DNA from: an uncultured Bacteroidota bacterium
Lineage (GTDB): Bacteria; Bacteroidota; Bacteroidia; AKYH767-A; OLB10
Direction of reading: 5' to 3'
NCBI GenBank assembly: GCA_900696575.1
Contig: CAADHD010000019.1
Span: 1 to 48,877 of the forward strand
Length of the DNA: 48,877 nt
The notes below the pieces were generated by a model, which was given only the letters and a program-made list of their open reading frames with translations, did not search any database and was not told the origin of the DNA. Made by a program: the position numbers and the translations under genes. This document shows, one piece after another, positions 7,827 through 17,318 of this stretch (position 1 is its first letter; every line of letters begins with the position of its first letter).

Positions 7827-9508
7827 TTTACTAAGCTTTTATACCTGATTCTGTGCGGCTGATCATCGCCCAGCCTTTTCTTTTTATTTTCTTCGTAATC
7901 GGAGTATCCGCCTTCAAAATAATAGACCTGCGAGTTGCCCTCAAAGGCAAGGATGTGGGTGCAAACGCGGTCAAGAAACCAGCGGTCGTGGCTGATGATG
8001 ACGGCACAGCCGGCAAAATTTTCAAGCGCTTCTTCAAGAGCACGAAGTGTATTTACATCAATATCATTGGTAGGTTCATCAAGAAGAAGCACGTTGGCTT
8101 CGCTTTTCAATGTGAGCGCCAGGTGCAGGCGGTTTCTTTCACCACCGGAAAGCACACCGCATTTTTTCCCCTGATCAGCGCCACTAAAATTAAAACGCGC
8201 TACATAAGCACGTGAGTTGATTGGTTTGCCGGCCAGTTCGATAAACTCATGCCCGCCCGAAATCACTTCCCAAACGGTTTTTTCAGGGTCTATGGCTTTG
8301 TGTGTTTGATCTGCATAACCAATGCGTACGGTTGAACCGATTTTAAATTCTCCGCTGTCAGCAGTTTCCATTCCTAGTATCATTCGGAAAATGGTGGTTT
8401 TACCGGCACCGTTAGGCCCGATGATACCTACAATTCCATTGGGTGGTAAACGGAAATTCAAATCATCATAAAGCAGCTTGTCGCCATACGCTTTTGAAAC
8501 ATGAACAGCTTCGATTACTTCGTTGCCAAGACGAGGGCCGTTAGGTATAAAAATTTCAAGCTTTTCTTCTTTCTGTTTTACATCTTCGCTTAACAGGTTT
8601 TCATATGCCGTTAAACGCGCTTTTCCTTTTGCTTGTCTTGCCTTCGGGCTCATACGTACCCATTCCAGCTCGCGCTGCAGGGTTTTCTGTCGTTTGCTTT
8701 CGGCTTTTTCTTCCTGGGCTAATCTTTTTGATTTCTGGTCAAGCCACGAAGAGTAATTGCCTTTCCATGGAATGCCTTCGCCACGGTCAAGTTCCAAAAT
8801 CCATCCGGCAACGTTATCAAGAAAATAACGGTCGTGTGTAACTGCAATCACCGTTCCGGCATATTGTTTCAGGTGCTGCTCTAACCAGTCCACCGATTCG
8901 GCATCGAGATGGTTGGTTGGCTCATCCAGCAGTAAAATATCGGGCTGTTGAAGAAGCAAACGGCAAAGCGCTAATCTTCTGCGTTCACCGCCCGAAAGAA
9001 TTTTTACAGGTGCAGCTTCTTCGGGGCAACGCAATGCATCCATAGCCACTTCAATTTTATTATCAAGATTCCATGCATCTGCATGCTCTATTTTTTCCTG
9101 TAATGCAGCCTGACGGTTCATCAGCTTTTCCATCTTATCCGCATCATTGATGTATTCTTCTTCGCCAAAAAGATTATTCACATCATCGTATTCTTTCAGT
9201 AAATCAACGATAGGCTGCACGCCTTCCATTACAATTTCCCTGGCAGTTTTATTTTCATCAAGATGGGGTTCCTGTTCCAGATAGCCAACAGAGTAACCGG
9301 GCGAAAACACCACATCGCCATTATATGATTTATCAATACCGGCAATAATTTTAAGCAGGGTTGATTTGCCGGCACCGTTCAATCCGAGGATACCGATTTT
9401 GGCACCGTAATAAAAGGACAGGTAAATGTCTTTTAAAATTTGTCGTTGAGGTGGAACGGTTTTACTGACTCCCACCATGGAGAAAATGATTTTTTTATCG
9501 TCTGACAT
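7823..9508 (-). CDS. ettA: Energy-dependent translational throttle protein EttA (ABC-F)
   Basis: 561 residues with two ABC ATPase domains and no membrane segments, the ABC-F layout. Walker A motifs 'GLNGAGKST' and 'GPNGAGKTT', signatures 'LSGGERRRLALCRLL' and 'LSGGERNRLHLALTL', and Walker B 'LLLDEPTNHLD' / 'LLLDEPTNDID' are all intact. Length and the arm/linker layout fit EttA better than Uup or antibiotic-resistance ABC-F proteins. Family role: binds the ribosomal E site and gates entry into elongation according to ATP/ADP level. First gene of the ettA-hisS-hutH unit; a perfect TAnnTTTG element lies 31 bases upstream of the ATG. Confidence 0.94.
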   Translation of the reverse strand: MSDDKKIIFSMVGVSKTVPPQRQILKDIYLSFYYGAKIGILGLNGAGKSTLLKIIAGIDKSYNGDVVFSPGYSVGYLEQEPHLDENKTAREIVMEGVQPIVDLLKEYDDVNNLFGEEEYINDADKMEKLMNRQAALQEKIEHADAWNLDNKIEVAMDALRCPEEAAPVKILSGGERRRLALCRLLLQQPDILLLDEPTNHLDAESVDWLEQHLKQYAGTVIAVTHDRYFLDNVAGWILELDRGEGIPWKGNYSSWLDQKSKRLAQEEKAESKRQKTLQRELEWVRMSPKARQAKGKARLTAYENLLSEDVKQKEEKLEIFIPNGPRLGNEVIEAVHVSKAYGDKLLYDDLNFRLPPNGIVGIIGPNGAGKTTIFRMILGMETADSGEFKIGSTVRIGYADQTHKAIDPEKTVWEVISGGHEFIELAGKPINSRAYVARFNFSGADQGKKCGVLSGGERNRLHLALTLKSEANVLLLDEPTNDIDVNTLRALEEALENFAGCAVIISHDRWFLDRVCTHILAFEGNSQVYYFEGGYSDYEENKKKRLGDDQPHRIRYKSLVK

Positions 9509-9539
9509 AGGAATAATTTCAATGCAATTAAAAAGGTCG

Positions 9540-9547
9540 CAAACTTA
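9540..9547 (-). promoter_or_regulatory. Candidate -7 promoter element for ettA (TAAGTTTG)
   Basis: Exact TAnnTTTG on the minus strand, ending 31 bases before the ettA ATG. No good TTG -33 partner is seen at the usual distance. Confidence 0.5.
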
Positions 9548-9595
9548 TTCTTTTAAGAGGAAGATTTCTTCTCGGTGCGAGAATTAGTTTGATTA

Positions 9596-9976
9596 CTATT
9601 TCTGAATGCCTAAACTGTCAAGCTCAGCAATGGTAACCGAAGGAGGATTGATGTTATTGCGAAGTTTATAGGCAACCAAACCGCCTGTTTTTTCAGCATC
9701 TTCAGCAGAGGCAAAGCCCTTGTTTCCGCTCACAGCCGGAATAGTTGGCTGAAAGATGAAAGGGTTGCCATTCACTTTAATCAGATATCCAAAGCCACCG
9801 GCTTGCGGTATGCGCGAAGTATCGTTATTGAAAATGATTACTTCGGTTGAGACAGGAACTGAAGGTTGTACAGTTTCACTTTTCGTATCATTTTCTGTTG
9901 ATTCGTCTTTGTTTTCTGCGTTACAGGTGCAGAATAATGCAGAGACTGCAAGAAACAGGAAAACAGTGTTTTTCAT
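9596..9976 (-). CDS. DUF4907-type lipoprotein-like protein
   Basis: 126 residues. An N-terminal hydrophobic signal segment ends at 'FCTCNA', with Cys residues that could be lipidated, although the lipobox is not canonical. A low-complexity acidic/Ser-Thr linker covers about residues 20-45. The folded part fits the small Bacteroidota DUF4907 pattern: 'GFGYLIKVNGNPFIFQPTIP', 'GNKGFASAEDAEKTGGLV', then 'NPPSVTIAELDSLGI'. Function unknown; likely envelope-attached. The start overlaps the stop of the upstream glycosyltransferase by 4 bases, so the two are cotranscribed. Domain name is from recalled pattern. Confidence 0.7.
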   Translation of the reverse strand: MKNTVFLFLAVSALFCTCNAENKDESTENDTKSETVQPSVPVSTEVIIFNNDTSRIPQAGGFGYLIKVNGNPFIFQPTIPAVSGNKGFASAEDAEKTGGLVAYKLRNNINPPSVTIAELDSLGIQK

Positions 9977-11031
9977 GATTTCAGTTGCATCAAATCTTCA
10001 GCAAGTTTAAGCAGATTTTCTTTTCTGGCAGAAAGGGGAAAGAACTCAACAATTCTTTTCCGGGCTTTTTCAGAAAGCATTTTCTTATCGCATGATAAAG
10101 CAAGACAGATAGCATGATACAGTTCATCCGCACTGCGATGGTGAATCATGAATCCTGAATCGCCAACAATATCAGGCAATGCATTTACATCCGAAGTTAT
10201 AGGGATGCAGCCACAGAGCATAGCTTCGCAAACGGCATTCGGAAATCCTTCACTCATGGAAACCTGCAGGTAAAACGCATGCGATTGATACAACTGCAAC
10301 AAATGATCTTTGTCTTTTATGCAAGCCCATTTAATATTGGTTGCAGATTCAGGCAGAGAATGGTTTTCGGGGCTGCCGGCAATGGTGAATACAGCTTCAG
10401 AAAACAGCGGAGCCACTTTTAAAATAAGATCAATTCCTTTAAGCGGAATGGTGAATGGAAGTTCCATGCCGGCCGCTACAGTAAGAAAGGACGAGGGAGT
10501 TTTTATACCGGATGGATAGAATACTCCGGAATTATATCCATTAGGAATAATGGTAAACGGGGTATTAAAATTTCTGATGAATGCCTTTATTCCCTGACGG
10601 GGAGGTTGCGAGGCATCATAGGTATAATCGTAATCAATCAAAGAAGGATGTTTGGGAGCCAGATGATCCGCATTGCAAAGCGAGTATGCGGTAAACCAAC
10701 CCAGAAGTTTTTTGTGAAAATTGCCGTAACGGATGGAAGGAAAGGAAACGCTTTCAGTGCCTCCGCAAATAATGAGTACGGGGATGCGGAATAATTTTCC
10801 GAAAAAAACAGGAAGGAATGAGTGATAACCTGCAAACTGGCAGATGATCAGCTGGTAACGATGGATGGTAAAGAGGAGGATTATCTTATGGCGGATGAAT
10901 TCAAAGAGCGCTTTCCATTTGGGATAGGAACGAAAGACCAGCAGCTTTACCCGGTGTTTCTCTCTTAGCGATTCAGCATCCTGTTGTACAAAGGATGACG
11001 CGGCAGTAGCAATGAGGAGGATGCGGGCCAT
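9973..11031 (-). CDS. Glycosyltransferase family 4 (GT-B fold)
   Basis: 352 residues. The C-terminal half shows the GT4 nucleotide-sugar binding pattern 'EGFPNAVCEAMLCGCIPITSDVNALPDIV', with the EX7E-like pair of Glu residues; the N-terminal half is a Rossmann-like acceptor domain. Probable role: transfer of a sugar to a lipid-linked or surface glycan on the cytoplasmic face; donor and acceptor unknown. It stands apart from the polysaccharide locus, downstream of lysC, separated by 61 A/T-rich bases containing an inverted repeat. It overlaps the DUF4907-type gene by 4 bases. Confidence 0.85.
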   Translation of the reverse strand: MARILLIATAASSFVQQDAESLREKHRVKLLVFRSYPKWKALFEFIRHKIILLFTIHRYQLIICQFAGYHSFLPVFFGKLFRIPVLIICGGTESVSFPSIRYGNFHKKLLGWFTAYSLCNADHLAPKHPSLIDYDYTYDASQPPRQGIKAFIRNFNTPFTIIPNGYNSGVFYPSGIKTPSSFLTVAAGMELPFTIPLKGIDLILKVAPLFSEAVFTIAGSPENHSLPESATNIKWACIKDKDHLLQLYQSHAFYLQVSMSEGFPNAVCEAMLCGCIPITSDVNALPDIVGDSGFMIHHRSADELYHAICLALSCDKKMLSEKARKRIVEFFPLSARKENLLKLAEDLMQLKS

Positions 11032-11041
11032 AAAGAATTAT

Positions 11042-11064
11042 ACATTTTGTGTAAAACAAAATGT
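11042..11064. repeat. A/T-rich inverted repeat between lysC and GT4
   Basis: ACATTTTG at 11042-11049 and CAAAATGT at 11057-11064 form a perfect 8-bp palindrome with a seven-base spacer; a further CATTTTGTA copy follows at about 11071. There is no G/C-rich stem or T run, so it is a poor terminator. It could be an operator or a weak transcript hairpin. Confidence 0.45.
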
Positions 11065-11092
11065 GTAATGCATTTTGTATGATGATCTATAA

Positions 11093-12373
11093 TTAATTAC
11101 CATGTTCTCTGATGACCAACTGTGCCGTATTGCGGCTGCGCTGTTCGAGCAATACTTCTTTTTCTTTGTAAAACTCTTCAATGGTTGAAGGAAAATAATT
11201 ACGAATGGTGTAAAGGCTCAGGTGCTCATTAAACAGGATGGCGTAATTTCTTTTAAGATCATCGAGCAAGGCAGGGATTTTCAATGGATCGTTATCCAGA
11301 CACACGGTAAAGCTTATGGCAGAGTTCTGCATCAGGTTTATTTTGGCTTTGTGCCCGGCAAACAGGCTGAACAGTTCGCTCAGGTTTTCTTCGGCAATGA
11401 AAGAAAAATCGCGAGCGGAAATACTAATCAGAATCTGATCAGGTTTCAGGATAAATGACGGTACTTTCGGGCGGGTAGCCGCATGGCGCATGATCTGCGT
11501 TCCTTTTGATTGCGGATTGGCAAAAGATCGGACGTATAGCGGAATGTTTTTGTTTTCGAGCGGCTTGATAGTTTTCGGATGTATTACAGTGGCTCCATAG
11601 TAAGTTAATTCAATCGCATCGTGATAACTGATTTGTTCAAAGCGTATGTAATCCTGAAAATAACGCGGGTCAGCGCTGAGCACACCGGGTACATCTTTCC
11701 AGATGGTTACGTTTTCAGCATTCAAACAATAAGCAAGGATGGCAGCCGTATAGTCTGAGCCTTCACGACCCAGTGTTGTGGTGTAGTTTTCGGAAGTGCA
11801 TCCGATAAAACCCTGGGTCAGAATTATTTTTTCACCCGACTCAAACGAACCGGAAATATGCTGTTGTATTTCCGCGCAGGTTTCATCCCATAAAATTTTT
11901 CCTTCTCGCCAGGTTTCATCCGTCCTGATAAAATTGCGTGCATCTAACCATTTAACTTTTATGCCTGTTGAGTTCAGGTAGGTGCTAACAATTAAGGTTG
12001 ATACTAATTCACCCATGGAAACTACCTGATCATAGATAAAATTGTATCCTTTTCCCGTGTCTTCCTCCATGGCCCAGGAAGCTTCGGTAAAGAAATTATG
12101 AACTGAGTTTTGCAATTGATCATTTCCTGAAGGAAACAGTTCAGCCATTATTTTCAGGTGATAACTTTCAATTTCTTCGAGCAGTTTGTGCTTTTTACCG
12201 TCATTTCTGAGATGCGATTCAACTACTTTTTCAAGTGCGTTGGTAGTCTTGCCCATGGCACTTACCACCACAGCCATCTTATTTTCTTTCAACGATTGAA
12301 TAACAGCAGCGGCATTTTTAACGGAGGCGGCATCGCGAACGGAAGCTCCGCCAAATTTGTGAACAGTAATCAT
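11093..12373 (-). CDS. lysC: Aspartate kinase
   Basis: 426 residues. The N-terminal kinase signature is 'KFGGASV' (the common form is KFGGTSV), and the catalytic domain holds 'TTLGREGSDYTAAILAYCL' and 'IWKDVPGVLSADPR', both diagnostic of aspartokinases. A regulatory ACT-type region lies after about residue 310. It is monofunctional: no homoserine dehydrogenase domain follows. Reaction: ATP-dependent phosphorylation of L-aspartate, first step to lysine, threonine and methionine. Its ATG shares one base with the scoB stop (TAATG). Feedback specificity cannot be inferred. Confidence 0.93.
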   Translation of the reverse strand: MITVHKFGGASVRDAASVKNAAAVIQSLKENKMAVVVSAMGKTTNALEKVVESHLRNDGKKHKLLEEIESYHLKIMAELFPSGNDQLQNSVHNFFTEASWAMEEDTGKGYNFIYDQVVSMGELVSTLIVSTYLNSTGIKVKWLDARNFIRTDETWREGKILWDETCAEIQQHISGSFESGEKIILTQGFIGCTSENYTTTLGREGSDYTAAILAYCLNAENVTIWKDVPGVLSADPRYFQDYIRFEQISYHDAIELTYYGATVIHPKTIKPLENKNIPLYVRSFANPQSKGTQIMRHAATRPKVPSFILKPDQILISISARDFSFIAEENLSELFSLFAGHKAKINLMQNSAISFTVCLDNDPLKIPALLDDLKRNYAILFNEHLSLYTIRNYFPSTIEEFYKEKEVLLEQRSRNTAQLVIREHGN

Positions 12374-13032
12374 TAATCCAATATCATTTCAGGAATGTCG
12401 CCTTCAATAATCAGTTTGCCGGCAGTGGCTTTTTTAATATCCTCAACAGAAATTCCGGGAGCGCGTTCAAGTAATTGAAAACCTCCCTGAGGGAGTACAT
12501 CAAGCACGGCCAGTTCGGTAACAATTCTTTTTACGCATTTTTTTCCTGTTAATGGCAAGGTGCATTCAGGCAACAGTTTCGATTCACCGGCTTTGTTGAC
12601 ATGCTGCATGGCGACAATGATGTTTTTTGCAGAAGCAACCAGATCCATGGCACCCCCCATTCCTTTAACCATTTTACCCGGAATTTTCCAGTTGGCAATA
12701 TCTCCGTTTTCGCTTACTTCCATTGCGCCAAGTATGGTGAGGTCAACTTTTTGAGCGCGTATCATGCCGAAACTCATGGCCGAATCAAAAATAGCGGCAC
12801 CCGGAAGCAGCGTTACCGTTTGTTTTCCGGCATTGATAAGATCGGCATCTTCTTCGCCTTCATAAGGAAAGGGTCCCATTCCCAAAATCCCGTTTTCTGA
12901 TTGCAGAATTACTTCAATTCCTTTCGGAATAAAGTTGGCAACTAAGGTTGGTATTCCGATGCCGAGATTTACATACATCCCGTTTTTAACTTCTTTTGCA
13001 ATGCGTTTGGCTATTCCGTTTTTGTCGAGCAT
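12373..13032 (-). CDS. scoB: 3-oxoacid CoA-transferase subunit B
   Basis: 219 residues, normal for the B subunit of two-chain SCOT enzymes. The catalytic Glu is E46 in '[13 protein letters not shown]', the residue that forms the glutamyl-CoA thioester in this family, and '[10 protein letters not shown]' precedes it. Reaction: transfer of CoA from succinyl-CoA to acetoacetate or a similar 3-oxoacid. It lies 39 bases behind scoA and touches lysC by one base. Confidence 0.94.
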   Translation of the reverse strand: MLDKNGIAKRIAKEVKNGMYVNLGIGIPTLVANFIPKGIEVILQSENGILGMGPFPYEGEEDADLINAGKQTVTLLPGAAIFDSAMSFGMIRAQKVDLTILGAMEVSENGDIANWKIPGKMVKGMGGAMDLVASAKNIIVAMQHVNKAGESKLLPECTLPLTGKKCVKRIVTELAVLDVLPQGGFQLLERAPGISVEDIKKATAGKLIIEGDIPEMILD

Positions 13033-13071
13033 TGTTTTTTATTTAGTAATGAATATGGAGTATTGAAGAAT

Positions 13072-13779
13072 TTATTTTTTTCTGACAGTACGTTGCTCAA
13101 TACGTTTTTCGTAATTACTTCCCTGAAAGATGCGGTGGATATAAATGCCCGGCACATGAATCTGATCGGGATCAAGTTTTCCCGGCTCAACTAACTCTTC
13201 AACTTCGGCAATGGAAATTTTTCCGGCCATGGCAACTAACGGGCTGAAGTTTCTTGAAGTCATACGAAAAACCAGATTTCCGAGGCTATCGCCTTTCCAA
13301 GCTTTTACTATGGAAAAATCCGGTTCAAAAGCATATTCGAGCAGGTAATCTTTTTCCTGTCCGTTAAAAGAAAATTTTCGTACTTCTTTTCCATCGGCTA
13401 CTTCGGTACCCACACCGGCAGGAGTATAAATTGCCGGCATACCATAACCACCGGCAAGCAGGCGTGTGGCCAAGGTTCCCTGCGGAATTAAATCAACCTG
13501 TAGTTCCCCGCTGAGCATTTGTCGTTCAAATTCGGCATTCTCACCTACATAGGATGAAATCATTTTTTTGATTTGTTTTCCCTGAAGTAAAAGACCTAAT
13601 CCGAAATCGTCTACTCCGGCATTGTTGCTTATGCAAGTAAGATTTTTAATTCCTTTTGTTACAAGGGCGTTAATACAATTTTCAGGTATGCCGCAAAGGC
13701 CGAAACCTCCGAGCGCCAGGGTCATTCCATCCTGTATATCGCGGATGGCTTCATCTGCATTTTTTACTATTTTGTTCAT
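13072..13779 (-). CDS. scoA: 3-oxoacid CoA-transferase subunit A
   Basis: 235 residues. The N-terminal '[16 protein letters not shown]' glycine-rich loop and '[17 protein letters not shown]' are typical of the A subunit of succinyl-CoA:3-oxoacid CoA-transferases. It works as a heteromer with the downstream scoB product in ketone-body and branched amino-acid breakdown. It starts 11 bases after the stop of the penicillin-binding protein gene, so it may be read from that transcript. Confidence 0.94.
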   Translation of the reverse strand: MNKIVKNADEAIRDIQDGMTLALGGFGLCGIPENCINALVTKGIKNLTCISNNAGVDDFGLGLLLQGKQIKKMISSYVGENAEFERQMLSGELQVDLIPQGTLATRLLAGGYGMPAIYTPAGVGTEVADGKEVRKFSFNGQEKDYLLEYAFEPDFSIVKAWKGDSLGNLVFRMTSRNFSPLVAMAGKISIAEVEELVEPGKLDPDQIHVPGIYIHRIFQGSNYEKRIEQRTVRKK

Positions 13780-13790
13780 GATTCAAAAAA

Positions 13791-16010
13791 TTAAAATCCA
13801 AAATCATCATTACCGGGTTGCTGTACATTTTTGTATTTGTTGCAATCAAGTTCAATCGAAATCTTTCCTGCAGGTTTTTCAAAATCTCCCTGATAAATAT
13901 TCAGCTCCTTATCGGCATACAGTTTTTTCATATACAAAGCCCATATAGGCAAAGCCATGTTCGCCCCTTGTCCTAACTGAGTAGAGCGAAAATGCACCGA
14001 GCGGTCTTCGCATCCTACCCATACACCCGAAACTAATTCCGGAGTAATGCCCATGTACCAGCCGTCACTTTGGTTTTGTGTGGTTCCTGTTTTTCCGGCC
14101 ATCGGTTGCGTGAGTCCGTATTTATACCTTAGCCTTACGCTGGTTCCGAACTGAACAGCGCCCTGCATCATGTTAATCATTACATAAGCGGTTTCTTCAT
14201 TGATGGCTTCCACTTTTTTCGGAACAAATTCCTGCAATACAACTCCGTTTTTATCTTCAATGCGGGTAATGTAAACAGGCTCTGTCCATACGCCTTTGTT
14301 GGCAAAGGTGCTGTAAGCGCCTGTAAGTTCAAAGACAGATAAATCAACAGTGCCCAGGCAAATAGAAGGAACTTTTTCAAGCGGACTTTGAATGCCGAGT
14401 TTGTGAGCCATTTCAACCGTTGCATAGGGGCCGAATTGTTTCATCAGATATGCTGAAATGGTGTTTACTGATTCAGCCAGTGCTTCTTTAAGCATTAACA
14501 TGCCTCCGTATTTATTATCAGAATTTTTCGGAGTCCATGATTGGCCTGCTTCGGTAATGATGGTAACCGGTGCATTGGGAACTTTAAAGCATGGCGAATA
14601 TCCTTCCTGAACAGCCAGGGTATAGACAACCGGTTTGAAGGCAGAACCAACCTGCCGTTTTCCATCTTTTACATGATCATATTTAAAATGCTCATAATTA
14701 TTTCCGCCAACCCATGCACGGACAAAGCCGGTTTGCGGCTCCATACTCATCATTCCGGTTTGTAAAATCATTTTGTAATACTTCACAGAATCAAGCGGAC
14801 TCATGAGTGTGTCTTTATCGCCTTGCCAGGTAAAGATGGACATTCGTATTTTACTATTGAAAATCTTACGGATGGAATCTTCTGAAATTCCTTCTTCTTT
14901 CAATTCGGCATAACGTGCAGAGCGTTTTATGCCCTGTTCAATCACTTCGGGCACTTCGCTGAACGGATTACGGTTTTTCCAGTGTTCAAAAAAAGTTTTC
15001 TGCAAATCAGTAAGATGTTCTTTCACGGCTTCTTCGGCATAGCGTTGCATGCGTGAATCTATGGTAGTATAAATGCGCAAACCATCGCGGTAGATATTGT
15101 AGGTTGTGCCATCTGCTTTTTTATGTTCCTTACACCATTTGTTAAGTTCAAGCCTCAGTACTTCACGGAAGTAGGTGGCTAATCCGGCATTATGATCATC
15201 GGGTTTGTATTTTAGAACAATCGGCAACACTTTAAGGGAATCTAATTCTTTGTCGGATAAAAAACCATACTTATTCATTTGCCCTAGAACTACATTCCTT
15301 CTTGATGTTGAATTGCCCGGATTGCGCACCGGTGAAAACAATGTAGGGCCTTTAAGTAAGCCTACAAGCACTGCTGATTCTTCAACATTCAGTTCATCGG
15401 GAGTTTTCTGAAAAAAAGTTCTTGCTGCCGATTTGATTCCATAGGTATTATGACCAAACTCCACCGTATTGAGGTACATGGTCATTATTTCTTCCTTGGT
15501 ATATCCGCGTTCAAGCCTTACGGCAATAATCCATTCTTTGATTTTTCGGATAACAAGCTGAAACTTGCTCATCTTTTCGCGTGGAAAAAGATTTTTTGCC
15601 AATTGCTGCGTAAGTGTGCTTCCGCCTCCTGCATCCTGCCGGGTAAGCACAGTTTTAAAAAGCACCCGGAACAATCCTTTCAGGTCAATGCCTGAGTGTT
15701 TTTCAAAACGAATGTCTTCGGTAGCTAATAATGCTTTAACTAAGTTGGGAGACAATTCATCAAAATGTACGTTCGACCTGTTCTGTATGAAATACTTTCC
15801 TATAACAGTACCATCAGCAGAAATAACTTCAGAGGCAAGGCTTGATTTCGGATTTTCTAATTCTTCAAAGGTGGGTAAATCGCCAAGAAAGTTGTTTGAA
15901 ATGGCAAGCACAAAAGCAAACAGGCAGGCAATAGGTAACAATACCACAAGCCATATCATCAAATATGGCCACAGGGATTTTCTTTTCCTTTTTTTCTTTT
16001 TCGGGTTCAA
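13791..16010 (-). CDS. Class A penicillin-binding protein (transglycosylase/transpeptidase)
   Basis: 739 residues, PBP1a type. A very basic N-terminus is followed by one membrane anchor (about residues 13-36). The GT51 transglycosylase domain has its catalytic Glu at 98 in 'ATEDIRFEKHSGID' and 'GGSTLTQQLAKN' at 129-140. The transpeptidase domain has S456-x-x-K459 ('GSAFKP'), S514-V-N516 and K640-T-G642. It polymerises and crosslinks peptidoglycan on the outer face of the inner membrane. The start is odd: the frame opens only at TTG 16010, an upstream stop blocks extension, and the first ATG (residue 18) would delete the basic residues and cut into the anchor, so TTG is preferred. Confidence 0.95.
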   Translation of the reverse strand: MNPKKKKRKRKSLWPYLMIWLVVLLPIACLFAFVLAISNNFLGDLPTFEELENPKSSLASEVISADGTVIGKYFIQNRSNVHFDELSPNLVKALLATEDIRFEKHSGIDLKGLFRVLFKTVLTRQDAGGGSTLTQQLAKNLFPREKMSKFQLVIRKIKEWIIAVRLERGYTKEEIMTMYLNTVEFGHNTYGIKSAARTFFQKTPDELNVEESAVLVGLLKGPTLFSPVRNPGNSTSRRNVVLGQMNKYGFLSDKELDSLKVLPIVLKYKPDDHNAGLATYFREVLRLELNKWCKEHKKADGTTYNIYRDGLRIYTTIDSRMQRYAEEAVKEHLTDLQKTFFEHWKNRNPFSEVPEVIEQGIKRSARYAELKEEGISEDSIRKIFNSKIRMSIFTWQGDKDTLMSPLDSVKYYKMILQTGMMSMEPQTGFVRAWVGGNNYEHFKYDHVKDGKRQVGSAFKPVVYTLAVQEGYSPCFKVPNAPVTIITEAGQSWTPKNSDNKYGGMLMLKEALAESVNTISAYLMKQFGPYATVEMAHKLGIQSPLEKVPSICLGTVDLSVFELTGAYSTFANKGVWTEPVYITRIEDKNGVVLQEFVPKKVEAINEETAYVMINMMQGAVQFGTSVRLRYKYGLTQPMAGKTGTTQNQSDGWYMGITPELVSGVWVGCEDRSVHFRSTQLGQGANMALPIWALYMKKLYADKELNIYQGDFEKPAGKISIELDCNKYKNVQQPGNDDFGF

Positions 16011-16065
16011 ACTGCCTTGTTTTAAAGCGCGCTAAATTAACTATTGAAGCAACCTTGAGTGGCTG

Positions 16066-16078
16066 TTCGTTAAACGAA
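16066..16078. repeat. Short palindrome upstream of the PBP gene
   Basis: TTCGTTAAACGAA, a perfect 13-base palindrome, in the 81-base gap between the O-antigen ligase-like gene and the PBP gene (both minus). Possible operator; function unknown. Confidence 0.3.
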
Positions 16079-16091
16079 ATTTAAGGAAGTT

Positions 16092-17312
16092 TCATGTATC
16101 CTTTAGTAAATGGGAAGGCCTCACATTCCAAAGAACATAAAAGGAAGCAATCAGCATTACTCCATTCTGAACTTCGAGCATGGATTCAAACAGAAGATTA
16201 ATAAATACCAGCAAATTGAAAATAAGAGGCAAGGATTCTTCTTTTTTTCTGCGGATTAAAGGAATGAACAGAATGAATGCAAGCGACACAAGGCCTCCTA
16301 TTCCTATGGCAGCCACACTTTGTAAGTACTGATTATGTGCATTGAGTTTGTAATACAATGGCCATGAATAACCTGAATGTTCATAGTAGCTTAAGGTTAC
16401 ATTTTTAATATCACCGGTTCCTGTACCCAGCGGAAAATAATCTTTGGCAATGTGCCATGCGGTTTGCCATGCAAGTAAACGACTGGCAGTGCCCTCCTGC
16501 ATAGTTGCTGCTTTTTCGGGATGGCGCAAGGCTTCCAGCGATTGTTTCACTCTTTCTTTTACAGGAAAAATGAAAATGATGGCTAAAGCAATCATAACGA
16601 TTGTGCCGGTTAGGAGGAATTTAGAAAAACGGTTTCCGGAAAATGTTTTTATGGCGAAAGCAAGATAAACTATCAACATGGATAGTAATCCCGCTTTGGA
16701 AGCCATCAGTATTGCAGAGGCGGAAAGAAAAATAATGCTCAGCAATGAAATCACTTTCTTTTTGGAAAAAGCAGAAGTATCATCAAAAATCAGAATGGAA
16801 ATGGCAGTAACATTCATCAATGCCATATAAGCGGGATGAATTAACACAGAATAGGAATCGTAAAAGAATGGATCCTGCATTCCTGAATGGTGATTGATCA
16901 CAGCACGAATCAGAAGAAAGAGATTAACCGTAACGCATGAATACGAAAATGCAATTGCAGCTTTTTTCTTAAGAGAATCGGATATGCCAGTAAAAACAGC
17001 GATAACCGGAATTAATACCAACGGGATTTTAACCGAAAGGTCTTTAAAGCCAAAATCAAAATCATCGGTGTAAAGCATTCCGGTCAGATGAAAGAAAAAA
17101 AAGAGAAGCATCGGCCAGACCGATTTCAGGTTTTGCTTTACATATTCAGTTTCAATTATTCTGATTGAAAGAAGCGAAATCGCCACCACCAAAACCAATG
17201 TATATGTGGTGAATGGCCGGCCTGCAGGAAGCGAAATAAAAAGCAGAATCCATGCCCATTCACTGATGGTTAGCCGCCAGCGAAAGAGTGAAATCCGAGA
17301 AGCAGGAATCAT
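16092..17312 (-). CDS. O-antigen ligase family membrane protein (Wzy_C-like)
   Basis: 406 residues with about ten to twelve hydrophobic segments. Near the C-terminus a periplasmic loop holds 'GTGTGDIKN' and 'KLNAHNQYLQSVAAIG', the H-N-x-Y/L pattern of the O-antigen ligase/polymerase (Wzy_C) family. Probable role: polymerising or ligating undecaprenyl-linked glycan in the periplasm. It cannot be told from sequence whether it is WaaL-like or Wzy-like; a second, more divergent polymerase-like gene lies at 26472-27788. The ATG at 17312 is preferred over the TTG one codon earlier. It lies 6 bases after wecB. Confidence 0.82.
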   Translation of the reverse strand: MIPASRISLFRWRLTISEWAWILLFISLPAGRPFTTYTLVLVVAISLLSIRIIETEYVKQNLKSVWPMLLFFFFHLTGMLYTDDFDFGFKDLSVKIPLVLIPVIAVFTGISDSLKKKAAIAFSYSCVTVNLFLLIRAVINHHSGMQDPFFYDSYSVLIHPAYMALMNVTAISILIFDDTSAFSKKKVISLLSIIFLSASAILMASKAGLLSMLIVYLAFAIKTFSGNRFSKFLLTGTIVMIALAIIFIFPVKERVKQSLEALRHPEKAATMQEGTASRLLAWQTAWHIAKDYFPLGTGTGDIKNVTLSYYEHSGYSWPLYYKLNAHNQYLQSVAAIGIGGLVSLAFILFIPLIRRKKEESLPLIFNLLVFINLLFESMLEVQNGVMLIASFYVLWNVRPSHLLKDT

Positions 17313-17318
17313 CAATTT

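Noticed and set aside
15565-16035. 156-codon plus-strand frame opposite the PBP gene
   Set aside because: Antisense to the conserved transglycosylase domain; composition follows the complement of the real gene.
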